Shown here: one piece after another, positions 9,088-17,163 of the stretch | Layout: each line of letters opens with the position of its first letter | Numbering within the stretch: the stretch's first letter is position 1 | Program-made: the position numbers and the translations under genes | Notes under the pieces: generated by a model | What the model was told of the DNA's origin: nothing | Databases searched by the model: none | The model's input: only the letters and a program-made list of their open reading frames with translations | Source: Candidatus Micrarchaeum acidiphilum ARMAN-2 | Lineage (GTDB): Archaea > Micrarchaeota > Micrarchaeia > Micrarchaeales > Micrarchaeaceae | DNA: 64,000 nt | Reading direction: 5' to 3' | Assembly (NCBI GenBank): GCA_009387755.1 | Contig: GG697241.1 | Coordinates: forward strand, 1-64,000

Positions 9088-10305
9088 ATGGAAGAGAATG
9101 AAAGCGATATAGTTTTTGGAGGGAGCACATGGAAGGTGCCGGACAATCCCTCTGTGCCGTTTGTATACGGAGACGGGATAGGACACGACGTCACATCTAA
9201 TGCCATGCGCGTCATAGACGCAGCCATAGACAAAGCATATGGAGGGGACAGAAGCATAAAATGGATAGAAATGCAGGCAGGAGAAAAGGCAGAAAAGGAG
9301 ACAGGCTCCAGACTGCCTGACAGCACGATAGATTACGTTAAAAAGCACGGCCTGCTTTTTAAGGGACCGCTAGAAACTCCAGTAGGCGGCGGATTCAGAT
9401 CCTTGAATGTTACGCTAAGGCTTGCCCTTGACCTTTATGCCAATATAAGGCCTATAAAATATGTCAACGGCATAACCAGCCCGCTCAGGAACCCTGACAA
9501 CATAGACCTTGTGATCTTCAGGGAGAATACCGACGACATATATATAGGCATAGAATGGAAATACGACAGCAAGGAAGCCGGTGAGGTAAGGGATTTCTTA
9601 AAGAGCAAGATGGGCGTAAAGATAGACCAGGATGCAGGCATCGGCATAAAACCGATAGGCAAGGCAAAGACGGAAAGGATAGCCAGGATGGCCATACAGT
9701 ATGCGATAAAGAACAAAAGGAGGTCGGTAACGATAATGCACAAGGGAAACATAATGAAGTATACCGAGGGCGCATTCAGGGAATGGTCTTATGACGTGGC
9801 TATTTCCGAGTTCAGGGACAGCATTGTAACTGAAAAGGAGGTAGCTGAAAATTACGGTGGAAAAGTTCCTGAGGGCAAAGTGCTCATAAATGACAGGATA
9901 GCTGACAACATGTTCCAGCAGCTTATAGGCAAGCCCGACATATACGATGTAATCTTAGCGCCGAACCTTAACGGAGATTATGTATCAGATGCGGCCGGGG
10001 CGCTGATTGGTGACATAGGGATACTGGGAGGCGCGAATATTGGGGACAGCGGCGGAATGTTCGAAGCAGTGCACGGCACCGCCCCGAAGTATGCGGACAA
10101 AAACATAGCAAACCCGATGGGAATGATACGCGCCGGGATGCTGATGCTTGAATATTTCGGATGGAACGAGCCCGTTGCACTTATTGATAAGGCCCTAGAG
10201 AAATCCATAGCCCAGAAGAAGGTTACACAGGACATTGCCAGGCTTATGGGCTGCGAAGCCATAGGTACCAAGGAGTTCTCAGACGCAGTTATAAGCAACC
10301 TTTAG
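9088..10305 (+). CDS. icd: Isocitrate dehydrogenase (NADP-type)
   Basis: Oxidative decarboxylation of isocitrate to 2-oxoglutarate. The substrate motif GGGFRSLNVTLR carries the Ser, Asn and Arg residues that bind isocitrate, and RENTDDIYIGIEW follows as in the bacterial-type enzyme. The C-terminal HGTAPKYADKNIANP has the Lys-Tyr pair that favours NADP over NAD. 405 residues, standard length. ATG 9088 is preceded by GGTG. With the glutamate dehydrogenase at 15 kb it would connect the citric-acid pathway to glutamate. Same strand and close behind the Rad50 gene, but not functionally linked to it. Confidence 0.94.
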   Translation: MEENESDIVFGGSTWKVPDNPSVPFVYGDGIGHDVTSNAMRVIDAAIDKAYGGDRSIKWIEMQAGEKAEKETGSRLPDSTIDYVKKHGLLFKGPLETPVGGGFRSLNVTLRLALDLYANIRPIKYVNGITSPLRNPDNIDLVIFRENTDDIYIGIEWKYDSKEAGEVRDFLKSKMGVKIDQDAGIGIKPIGKAKTERIARMAIQYAIKNKRRSVTIMHKGNIMKYTEGAFREWSYDVAISEFRDSIVTEKEVAENYGGKVPEGKVLINDRIADNMFQQLIGKPDIYDVILAPNLNGDYVSDAAGALIGDIGILGGANIGDSGGMFEAVHGTAPKYADKNIANPMGMIRAGMLMLEYFGWNEPVALIDKALEKSIAQKKVTQDIARLMGCEAIGTKEFSDAVISNL

Positions 10306-10311
10306 TTGCGC

Positions 10312-10968
10312 CTAGTTCGCCCTTGCGGCTTCCAATACATATTCGAGGAAGTCCGCAGGCGGCTTTGCCCCTTCAAACGATATCGAGTCATTTATAACTA
10401 TCTTCGGCACCGCCATCACGTTGTGCCTGCCGGAGAGCTCTGAAAATTCAGTTGCCTCTATCATGCTGCTCCTTATCATGCTGTTCTCCATGGAGAACTG
10501 GTGAGCAGTCCTTACCGCCTTGGGGCACCACGGGCAGGTCGGTGTTACGAAGACTTTTATGTCGACTGGTTTTTTGACCTCCTTGAGCCTTGCCTTTATC
10601 TGTTCCGGCAGGTCGGTATAGCCCTTTGAGGCGTCTATTATGTCAGCGAGCAGCGATGCGAATTCATAGCCGGCAGGTATGCCGAAGTAGAGCATGTTGT
10701 ATATCTTCTTTCCACCGATTACTAGGGCAGGCACCTTATCAACGCCGAGGAATTGTGCTTCCTTCTTGCTCTCGTTTATGTTGTATTCGGTCAGCTTTAT
10801 TCTGCTGTCTATGGCAGACAGCTCCTTCAGCAGTTCCGAAGTTTCCCCACAATAAGCGCATGCGTTTGGATCGCTGTCGTAGAATAGCATCAGGTTTACT
10901 TCGCCCTTCAGATCCTTCTCAAACATTGACTTTATAGTCTTTATATCATTTTCCTTGAGTTTTACCAT
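10312..10968 (-). CDS. Protein disulfide oxidoreductase (double thioredoxin fold)
   Basis: 218 residues from ATG 10968, which has GGTGAG upstream; GTG 10977 would add three residues. Two thioredoxin-like halves: the first has CAYC after a strand (LMLFYDSDPNACAYC), the second CPWC (KVFVTPTCPWC), and each half carries a cis-Pro-like segment (KVPALVI; AVPKIVI). This matches the archaeal PDO/glutaredoxin-like family of about 226 residues that forms and reshuffles intracellular disulfides. It converges with icd; ftsZ2 lies directly upstream on the same strand. One of several redox proteins in the window. Confidence 0.9.
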   Translation of the reverse strand: MVKLKENDIKTIKSMFEKDLKGEVNLMLFYDSDPNACAYCGETSELLKELSAIDSRIKLTEYNINESKKEAQFLGVDKVPALVIGGKKIYNMLYFGIPAGYEFASLLADIIDASKGYTDLPEQIKARLKEVKKPVDIKVFVTPTCPWCPKAVRTAHQFSMENSMIRSSMIEATEFSELSGRHNVMAVPKIVINDSISFEGAKPPADFLEYVLEAARAN

Positions 10969-11031
10969 TGCACTCACCAGAATAAGTAGTAGTTATTAGG
11001 TAATAAAAATATTTAACTGTTTTGTGGGGCT

Positions 11032-12081
11032 TCATACCGGCTCCAGGCCGTAATATCCAGTATTTTCCGGTTTCTCCTCGGTGGCGCCGAATATGGAAGG
11101 GCCCTTTACGCCTGCAAATATTGCAATGATTTCGAGCTTGCCATTGTATGCAGGGTCCACCCTGGCGCCCCATACCACGTTAGCCTTCGGCGAAGTCATG
11201 TCGGTGAGCTTGCTGCCAATCTCATTGGCTTCGCCCAGAGTAAGATCCTCGCCCCCGGTTATATGTATCAGTATGCTGTTGGCCTCGTGGTAGTCTACCT
11301 CCAGAAGCTTGTTCTTCAGCACGTCCTTTATGGCCTCGTCGACCTTGTTCTCCCCTGCTCCTTCGCCTATGCTTATCATGGCAAGGCCGCCGCCGCGCAT
11401 CACGTTGCGCACGTCTGCAAAGTCGAGGTTTATGAAGCTTGGTACGTTTACGGTCTCTGTTATGCCCCTGACCGCCCTGGCAGCCACTTCATCGGCCAGC
11501 CTGAAAGCCTGCTCTATGGACAGGTTCGGATACATCTCTACTAGCCTCTGGTTGTCCACCACTATGAGCGTGTCGACGTTTTTGCCGAGTGCTTCGAGGC
11601 CTTTTGCAGCTGTTTGGATTCTTACTCCCTCGAGCCTGAATGGGAATGTCACTATGCCTATCACTATTGCGCCGTTCTCCTTTGCTATTTGCGCGGCTAT
11701 CGGTGCGGCTCCCGTGCCTGTGCCGCCGCCCATACCTGCAGTTATGAATACGAGATTGTAGTCCGACAGCTCGCGCTGCAAATCCGTTTTTGAGAATTCT
11801 GCGGCCTTCGAACCCATTTCCGGGAATCCTCCGGCGCCAAAACCGTTTGTAAGGGGGCCGCCTATGAGCATCTTCCTTATGCTCGTATCGAGTGTATTTA
11901 TGTGCTTGGAGTCGGTATTTACGGCTATGAGGTTCGCGCCCTTTACGCCTATCCTGCTTAGCCTCTGGACGGTGTTGCTTCCGCAACCGCCAAGGCCGCA
12001 TACGGCTATCTTGGCCCTGAACATCTCTGATTCGTCTAGATTGTTAATGTTAGACTCCAATGCGCTGTCTATAAGCCCCAT
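11032..12081 (-). CDS. ftsZ2: Cell division protein FtsZ, FtsZ2-type
   Basis: Tubulin-superfamily GTPase, 349 residues. The signature GGGTGTG is at 118-124, an N-terminal GLGGCGSN loop binds nucleotide and NLDFADVRNVM forms the synergy T7 loop. The C-terminal half (LLEVDYHEANS, GEDLTLGEANEI, VVWGARVDPAYNGK) resembles haloarchaeal FtsZ2 more than FtsZ1. In two-FtsZ archaea FtsZ2 drives ring constriction while FtsZ1 scaffolds. The partner, FtsZ1-like, is at 58317-59384. ATG 12081 has GTGAT upstream. It is divergent from L10e, with AT-rich promoters between. Confidence 0.93.
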   Translation of the reverse strand: MGLIDSALESNINNLDESEMFRAKIAVCGLGGCGSNTVQRLSRIGVKGANLIAVNTDSKHINTLDTSIRKMLIGGPLTNGFGAGGFPEMGSKAAEFSKTDLQRELSDYNLVFITAGMGGGTGTGAAPIAAQIAKENGAIVIGIVTFPFRLEGVRIQTAAKGLEALGKNVDTLIVVDNQRLVEMYPNLSIEQAFRLADEVAARAVRGITETVNVPSFINLDFADVRNVMRGGGLAMISIGEGAGENKVDEAIKDVLKNKLLEVDYHEANSILIHITGGEDLTLGEANEIGSKLTDMTSPKANVVWGARVDPAYNGKLEIIAIFAGVKGPSIFGATEEKPENTGYYGLEPV

Positions 12082-12215
12082 GCTATCACTTAATCTTGAT
12101 TGTTAAAATAAAATTATAAAACTTTGCAGAAGCTTATGTTTTTATAGTTTTCCGTGATATAATATACCGCGTACTTATTTACCTTAGTTTTACATTGTAT
12201 CTGAGATGATCTTAA

Positions 12216-12746
12216 ATGGCAAGGATTAGACCCGCAAGGACGTACAGGAGCATATTTTCGCAGTCATGGTCCAGGTATTCGCAGAAGAAGCCCAGAAAAA
12301 ACTACGTAAGGGCGATGCCGCACACCAGCCTGCTCGTATTTAACATGGGCGCGGACAACAAGGCATATGACGTGCAGTTTACCATGAACGTGCAGGACAG
12401 GATACAGCTCAGGTCTAATGCTTTGGAGGCTGCTAGGCAGATAGCCAACAAGTACCTGGAAAAGACCATACCGGGAGGCTACTATTTTAAGGTGCTCGTG
12501 TACCCGCACAGCGTAATAAGGGAGCACAAGATGGCGACCGGAGCCGGAGCTGACAGAATATCCCAGGGTATGAGCCATGCCTTCGGGAAGCCGGTTTCAG
12601 TAGCTGCAAGACTGACGAAGAACCAGCCTGTTTTCATGATAAGGACGTCTAGGCAAAATGCAAAGCACGTGAAGGAGGCTTTCAGGAGGGCGGGCAGCAA
12701 GCTCTCTGGAAACTACAAAGTCATTGCCATAGACAGGAATAACTGA
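12216..12746 (+). CDS. 50S ribosomal protein L10e (uL16)
   Basis: Large-subunit protein of the uL16/L10e family, 176 residues, standard length. The MARIRPARTYR start, RAMPHTSLLVFNMG, GGYYFKVLVYPHSVIREHKMATGAGADR and the conserved SQGM-AFGKP segment identify it. It sits near the peptidyl-transferase centre and the tRNA elbow. The gene opens a rightward unit with dph2 14 bases behind it; its promoter lies in the 135-bp gap shared with ftsZ2. Confidence 0.95.
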   Translation: MARIRPARTYRSIFSQSWSRYSQKKPRKNYVRAMPHTSLLVFNMGADNKAYDVQFTMNVQDRIQLRSNALEAARQIANKYLEKTIPGGYYFKVLVYPHSVIREHKMATGAGADRISQGMSHAFGKPVSVAARLTKNQPVFMIRTSRQNAKHVKEAFRRAGSKLSGNYKVIAIDRNN

Positions 12747-12760
12747 TTTTTAGTGTTATT

Positions 12761-13699
12761 ATGAAGGTTTTACTGCAGTTTCCTGAGGGCCTTAAAGACA
12801 AGGCGCTCAGATATGCAAAGGAATTGGAGAGCAGAGGCGATGAAGTTTTTATATCCTGTTCTCCGACTTTCGGAGCGTGCGACCTGGCGATTGACGAGGC
12901 GAAGAAGCTCGGGGCAGAGAAACTAGTGCACTTCGGCCATGCGGAGTTTCACAAGGTGGATTTCAACGTCGAATACGTAGAATTTGAGATTGATGCGCCA
13001 CTTGGTATACTCCAAGACACGCTTGAATACCTGAAGGGCTACGACACAATAGGCGTCGTAACCACGATACAACATGTGCACCAGCTAGGCGACATAAAGG
13101 CGTTTTATGAACGGAACGGAAAAAAGGTAGTAATAGGAAGGCCGTACGGCTTTGCAAAAAAGGCCGGGCAGATACTCGGATGCGACGTTGGGAGTTCGGC
13201 GTCGGTAGACAGCATGGTCGACGCACATGTTTATTTTGGAGGGGGCATATTCCATCCTCTCGGCGCAGTACTGGCAACAAAAAAGCCGTTCGTCGCCGTA
13301 GAGCCGTTTGAAAACAGGGTAGAGAGGATAGACGGTCTCAGGGAACAGTACCGCAGGAGAAGCAGGGGCAGGGTATTGTCCGCGGTCGATGCAAAAAGCT
13401 TCGGCATTCTACTTAGCACAAAGAACGGGCAGCACAACCCTGCGCTTGCGAAGCTGCTCAAGGACAAGATAGCCTCTGCAGGTCTAGATGCAGAGATACT
13501 AGTTTCAAATACGTTCGATTTTGATTCGATAAACAACATGATGGAATTCGATGCTTTTGTAAACACAGCATGCCCCAGGATAGCAGTAGATGATACTGAG
13601 AGGCTAAGGAAGCCGCTGCTCAGCTCTAACGAACTTATGGAAGTGCTGGCAATGAAAAAGGATCTTGCAAAGATGAGAGAAAATCAGGTCATCCAATAG
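12761..13699 (+). CDS. dph2: Diphthamide synthesis radical enzyme Dph2 (archaeal Dph1/Dph2)
   Basis: 312 residues. Transfers the 3-amino-3-carboxypropyl group of SAM to the conserved histidine of EF-2, the first step of diphthamide synthesis, using a non-classical 4Fe-4S radical mechanism. The three cluster cysteines expected in the three domains are visible in FGACDLA, ILGCDVGS and NTACPRIA. The substrate EF-2 is encoded at 60.5-62.7 kb and has the acceptor histidine. The 3' end overlaps the convergent pilin-like gene by 11 bases. ATG 12761 follows L10e closely, so they are probably co-transcribed. Confidence 0.93.
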   Translation: MKVLLQFPEGLKDKALRYAKELESRGDEVFISCSPTFGACDLAIDEAKKLGAEKLVHFGHAEFHKVDFNVEYVEFEIDAPLGILQDTLEYLKGYDTIGVVTTIQHVHQLGDIKAFYERNGKKVVIGRPYGFAKKAGQILGCDVGSSASVDSMVDAHVYFGGGIFHPLGAVLATKKPFVAVEPFENRVERIDGLREQYRRRSRGRVLSAVDAKSFGILLSTKNGQHNPALAKLLKDKIASAGLDAEILVSNTFDFDSINNMMEFDAFVNTACPRIAVDDTERLRKPLLSSNELMEVLAMKKDLAKMRENQVIQ

Positions 13700-14207
13700 T
13701 TATTGTGGCTATTTCTGCTGTTTGATCTGCCACCTTTGCAGTGCTGTTTGATGAAAATTCTATCCATATCTTTCCAGACGAAACTCCAGGTGGAACCTTG
13801 AATTTTAGGAATGGAGTTACTCCATCGTTCTGAAGCGCATCTGAACTGGTATTAGATGGCACCCACGATATTGAGCCTGCAGCATCTGAAAGACCAGTAG
13901 TAGCGTTCAATGCGTTTGGATGTGGTTTTCCTTGGCTTCCAGAAGGTATAAAAGCAAATCCAACATCATATATGGCAAAACCGAGACCCTGGTCTATCGA
14001 AAGGGTGAGGTTGCCCCCTGCCGATATGGTACCTGAGAATGATGGTGTAGTGCATGAGAATTCTGGGGTGGTCTCGCAGCTGCTTCCTACCGGGCTACGA
14101 AAAACGCCAAACGCTAATAGCGCAGCAACAACTATTATTATGACAAGTAGTGCCCAGCCGTATGTGCTCAGATATTCCATAGCACTTTGCAGCCTTATGC
14201 TTCGCAT
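13689..14207 (-). CDS. Class III signal-peptide protein (type IV pilin-like), paralogue A
   Basis: 172 residues. The N-terminus RLQSAMEYLSTYGWALLV is the archaeal class III/pilin-type motif: short basic leader, Gln-Ser-x-x-Glu at the start of the mature protein, then a long hydrophobic helix. The following extracellular part has a paired-Cys region (CETTPEFSC) and a Ser/Thr/Gly-rich beta-rich body. Such prepilins are cut by a PibD-like peptidase and assemble into surface filaments. It is a diverged copy of the next gene (14281-14844): both share the leader, the helix, an SPxG-C segment and a YAFIPTG/GFAFIPSG stretch. Its stop overlaps dph2 by 11 bases. Confidence 0.85.
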   Translation of the reverse strand: MRSIRLQSAMEYLSTYGWALLVIIIVVAALLAFGVFRSPVGSSCETTPEFSCTTPSFSGTISAGGNLTLSIDQGLGFAIYDVGFAFIPSGSQGKPHPNALNATTGLSDAAGSISWVPSNTSSDALQNDGVTPFLKFKVPPGVSSGKIWIEFSSNSTAKVADQTAEIATITIG

Positions 14208-14237
14208 AATAAGGAATTGCCATTATAAGAATTAAAA

Positions 14238-14284
14238 ACAAGAGAATAAAAAAAGAGAAAAAAAGTAAATCCGAACGGATTTAC
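14238..14284 (-). terminator. Intrinsic-type terminator after pilin-like gene B
   Basis: Bases 14265-14284 form a perfect hairpin (GTAAATCCG facing CGGATTTAC, overlapping the stop codon of the gene ending at 14281). On the minus strand it is followed by a run of seven T, a CTC break and seven more T (down to about 14240). The hairpin plus U-tract suggests transcription of the pilin-like gene stops here rather than reading into paralogue A. Confidence 0.72.
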
Positions 14285-14844
14285 TTCATTGTTGCCTTTG
14301 CTACTTCGACTATAGTGCTCGGAGCAGTTGCTGTTGGGCTTGGAGTAAACTCGCCCCATATTGTTCCGCCAGTTGTACCAGAAGGTACGCAGAAGGACAA
14401 TGATGGAGTTACGCCTCCGCTTGCAAGGGTGTTACCCGGTGTGCCCGCAGCCAGCCAGCTTATTGGATTAGTGCAGCCTGTTGATCCTGATGGGTAGTCT
14501 AGCCCTGTTCCGCTGCCTCCGTCAGAAACTGCACCGATTGCATTTGCAGTCGGGGTTCCTACGCCAGTAGGTATAAACGCGTATCCCACAAGGTACCAGG
14601 TTATTCCGCTACCCTGGCCAAGAGTTACCAGATAGCTTCCAGAGCTTCCTGATGTTCCTGTGAATATTGGTGCTCCGCATGAGAACTCAGAAGACACCGC
14701 CTTACAGGTTGTACCTAGAGGGCTGCTGAATATTCCCAATGTGAACAACGCTGCCAATACTATGGCAATTACCAGTATTGCCCACCCGTATGTCATAAGG
14801 TATTCCATAGCGCTTTGCGCTTTCAGGATACTTTTTATTCCCAT
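14281..14844 (-). CDS. Class III signal-peptide protein (type IV pilin-like), paralogue B
   Basis: 187 residues, with the leader LKAQSAMEYLMTYGWAILV, that is a basic n-region, the Gln-Ser-Ala-Met-Glu cleavage zone and a hydrophobic helix of about 20 residues. The mature body is Gly/Thr/Ser-rich with two early cysteines (TTCKAV, EFSCGAP) and a later pair (GCTN, SFCVPSG), consistent with a disulfide-stapled beta domain outside the cell. ATG 14844. Paralogue of the gene at 13689-14207 and shares the leader with the LamG fusion at 22.7 kb. A hairpin with a U-tract ends the unit. Confidence 0.87.
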   Translation of the reverse strand: MGIKSILKAQSAMEYLMTYGWAILVIAIVLAALFTLGIFSSPLGTTCKAVSSEFSCGAPIFTGTSGSSGSYLVTLGQGSGITWYLVGYAFIPTGVGTPTANAIGAVSDGGSGTGLDYPSGSTGCTNPISWLAAGTPGNTLASGGVTPSLSFCVPSGTTGGTIWGEFTPSPTATAPSTIVEVAKATMK

Positions 14845-15042
14845 AAATTTTCACCTTTCTATTAAAGATACAAGTGATAAAGTATTTAAATCTTTTTGAT
14901 TTATCGGAATAAATCGATTCTTCTGAGTCCGAGCAATCCATGCATGATTCTGCACCTCTTTTATTTTTGTTTTGCATTATTTTGAAATTGTTTTTATAGC
15001 TAATGTGCGTAAACTAATTGACAACTTTTTAATTGTGAGAGC

Positions 15043-16308
15043 ATGGCAGAAGAATTGAATCCGTTTAAGATTGCACAGGAGCAGCTTGATGAAGCTGCAG
15101 AAGTTATGAAACTGGATAAGGCAGCGCATGCGATACTTAGGGAGCCGATGCAGACGCTTACCGTACACATACCGGTAAAGATGAGGGATGGCAGCGTAAA
15201 CGTGTTCGAAGGTTTCAGGGTCCATTACAACAATGCCAGGGGGCCGATGAAGGGAGGTATAAGGTTCCACCCGCAGGAGAGCATAGACACCGTCAAGGCA
15301 CTGGCTGCATGGATGACCTGGAAAGTTTCACTTGCCAACATACCGTATGGGGGCGCCAAGGGCGGCATAATATGCGACACTAAGTCGATGAACGACTCAG
15401 AGCTTGAATCTCTGTCCAGGAGCTATATAAGGGCTATAGCCGATTTTATAGGGCCAAAGATAGACATACCTGCACCGGACGTTTACACCACGCCGCAGAT
15501 AATGGCCTGGATGATGGATGAATACAGCAACATAGTAAGGCATAACGAATTCGGGGTTATAACCGGAAAGCCTTTGGAAGTTTGGGGATCTGAGGGCAGA
15601 GGGGATTCCACAGCAATGGGAGGCATGTTCGTAATGAGGGAGGCAGCGAAGATGCTTGGGATAGACCTGCACAAAGCAAAGATAGCTGTGCAGGGATTCG
15701 GCAATGCAGGAAAGTTCGCATACTCGCTCTCGAAGAGGCTGTTCGATGCGAAGGTCGTAGCAATAAGCGATTCTGAGGGCGCTATTTATGATGAAAACGG
15801 GCTGGACATGGAAAAGCTCGAAAAGGCGAAGTCCGAAACAGGCTCAGTGAAGGGGTATGAAGGAGGGCAGAAGATGACGAATGAGCAGCTCCTGGAAAGC
15901 GATGTAGACATACTTATACCAGCAGCCATAGAGAACCAGATAACCGGAAGCAATGCCGACAAAGTCAGAGCCAAGCTTGTGCTGGAGCTTGCGAACGGGC
16001 CTGTGTCTCCGGAAGCTGACAAAATACTGCATGAAAAGGGCGTGCTTGACCTTCCGGATTTCCTGGTGAACAGCGGAGGCGTGATAGGCTCCTACTTTGA
16101 ATGGGCGCAGAACATAAGCGGATACTATTGGACTGCGGACGAGGTTTACCAGAGGCTTGACAAGATAATAACTAAATCGTTTACCGATGTTGTCAATCTC
16201 AGGAAGGAGTATGAGAACAAGGGCCAGAAGATAACTCCGAGGACTGCCGCCTACATCATTGCGGTGGGCAGGGTCGCGAGCGCCATGAAAACCAGGGGCT
16301 GGTATTGA
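15043..16308 (+). CDS. gdhA: Glutamate dehydrogenase
   Basis: 421 residues, hexameric Glu dehydrogenase family. Substrate region KGGIRFHP, catalytic-lysine loop PYGGAKGGI, PAPDVYT, the Rossmann loop QGFGNAGKFA and the C-terminal SGGVIGSYFEW are all intact. Interconverts glutamate and 2-oxoglutarate plus ammonia with NAD(P). With icd and the class III aminotransferase it sits at the amino-acid/2-oxoacid junction. ATG 15043; promoter in the roughly 200-bp gap after the pilin-like genes. The MTAP-like gene follows after 18 bases and may be co-transcribed. Confidence 0.95.
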   Translation: MAEELNPFKIAQEQLDEAAEVMKLDKAAHAILREPMQTLTVHIPVKMRDGSVNVFEGFRVHYNNARGPMKGGIRFHPQESIDTVKALAAWMTWKVSLANIPYGGAKGGIICDTKSMNDSELESLSRSYIRAIADFIGPKIDIPAPDVYTTPQIMAWMMDEYSNIVRHNEFGVITGKPLEVWGSEGRGDSTAMGGMFVMREAAKMLGIDLHKAKIAVQGFGNAGKFAYSLSKRLFDAKVVAISDSEGAIYDENGLDMEKLEKAKSETGSVKGYEGGQKMTNEQLLESDVDILIPAAIENQITGSNADKVRAKLVLELANGPVSPEADKILHEKGVLDLPDFLVNSGGVIGSYFEWAQNISGYYWTADEVYQRLDKIITKSFTDVVNLRKEYENKGQKITPRTAAYIIAVGRVASAMKTRGWY

Positions 16309-16326
16309 AATAAATATAGTGATGCG

Positions 16327-17163
16327 GTGCCGGGCAAGAAAGAAAATACAAAAAAGCAGGAGGCAGGTAAGAGCTATGTCGGCATAATCGGCGGGCCAGA
16401 AATCCTGGAATTGGCGGATTACAGAGAAAAGAAGGAATTTGATACGGAATACGGAAAACCGAGCAGTCCGCTCATGCTTGGCAGCATTGCCGGCGTCGAC
16501 ATTGCAGCCATGAGAAGGGATGCTATTGACGGCGGGCTTTCGCCGCAGAACATACCCTACCTTGCCAACATAAAAGCGTTTGAGTCGCTTGGCGTGAAAC
16601 GCATAATAGCAATATCATCTGTGGCAACCATGAGATCCGACTTTGTTGCAGGCGATTTTGTATTCCCCTCGCATTTCATAAACATGTCAAACGGGAGGCG
16701 CGACACATTCTTTGATTCAGGAAACGTATTGCGCATTGGCGATCCGAAACCGTATTGCAGCGACATAGCGTATTGGGGTGCCAAGGCAGCGGACAATCTG
16801 GGCTACATTAAGTACCACAAGGAGAGCACCGTGATTATAACAAACGGCACCAGGAGGCCCACGCTGGCTGAATCCAGGCTTTTTGCCGGATGGGGATGTG
16901 ATGTAATAGATTATTACCAGTATCCCGAAATCGTTCTTGCTAAGGAGAAGGGCATTTGCTACGGCGCCGTGTCTATGGTCTTGGACTATGATTCCATTGT
17001 AGAGGAGCTGGGCAAGTCGTTCAGGGCATATGTTGACATGGAGGGACAGTACAAAAGGACAATTTCGGGGCTCAAGGCGCTGCTTTCCGAGATGCTGCCC
17101 AACATCGCAGAAGACAAAAGCTGCGAATGCAAAAGCACAGTTTATGTTAAGGATACAAAGTGA
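16327..17163 (+). CDS. Divergent MTA-phosphorylase/purine-nucleoside-phosphorylase homologue
   Basis: 278 residues with the overall MTAP plan: YVGIIGGPEIL at the N-terminus, FESLGVKRIIAISSVATM, AGDFVFPSHFI, TRRPTLAESRLFAGWGCDVIDYYQYPEIVLAKEKGICY and VLDYDSI. In ordinary MTAPs the phosphate loop is GGTG, the His-containing RHGRxH string binds phosphate and INMTTVPE contacts the ribose. Here these are GGPE, RRDAID and IDYYQYPE, so the phosphate threonine, the histidine and the Met-Thr pair are lost. The Asp-Tyr-Asp for the base remains. It may use another nucleoside, act as a hydrolase, or be regulatory. GTG start. Abuts the convergent thioredoxin-NHL gene. Confidence 0.75.
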   Translation: MPGKKENTKKQEAGKSYVGIIGGPEILELADYREKKEFDTEYGKPSSPLMLGSIAGVDIAAMRRDAIDGGLSPQNIPYLANIKAFESLGVKRIIAISSVATMRSDFVAGDFVFPSHFINMSNGRRDTFFDSGNVLRIGDPKPYCSDIAYWGAKAADNLGYIKYHKESTVIITNGTRRPTLAESRLFAGWGCDVIDYYQYPEIVLAKEKGICYGAVSMVLDYDSIVEELGKSFRAYVDMEGQYKRTISGLKALLSEMLPNIAEDKSCECKSTVYVKDTK

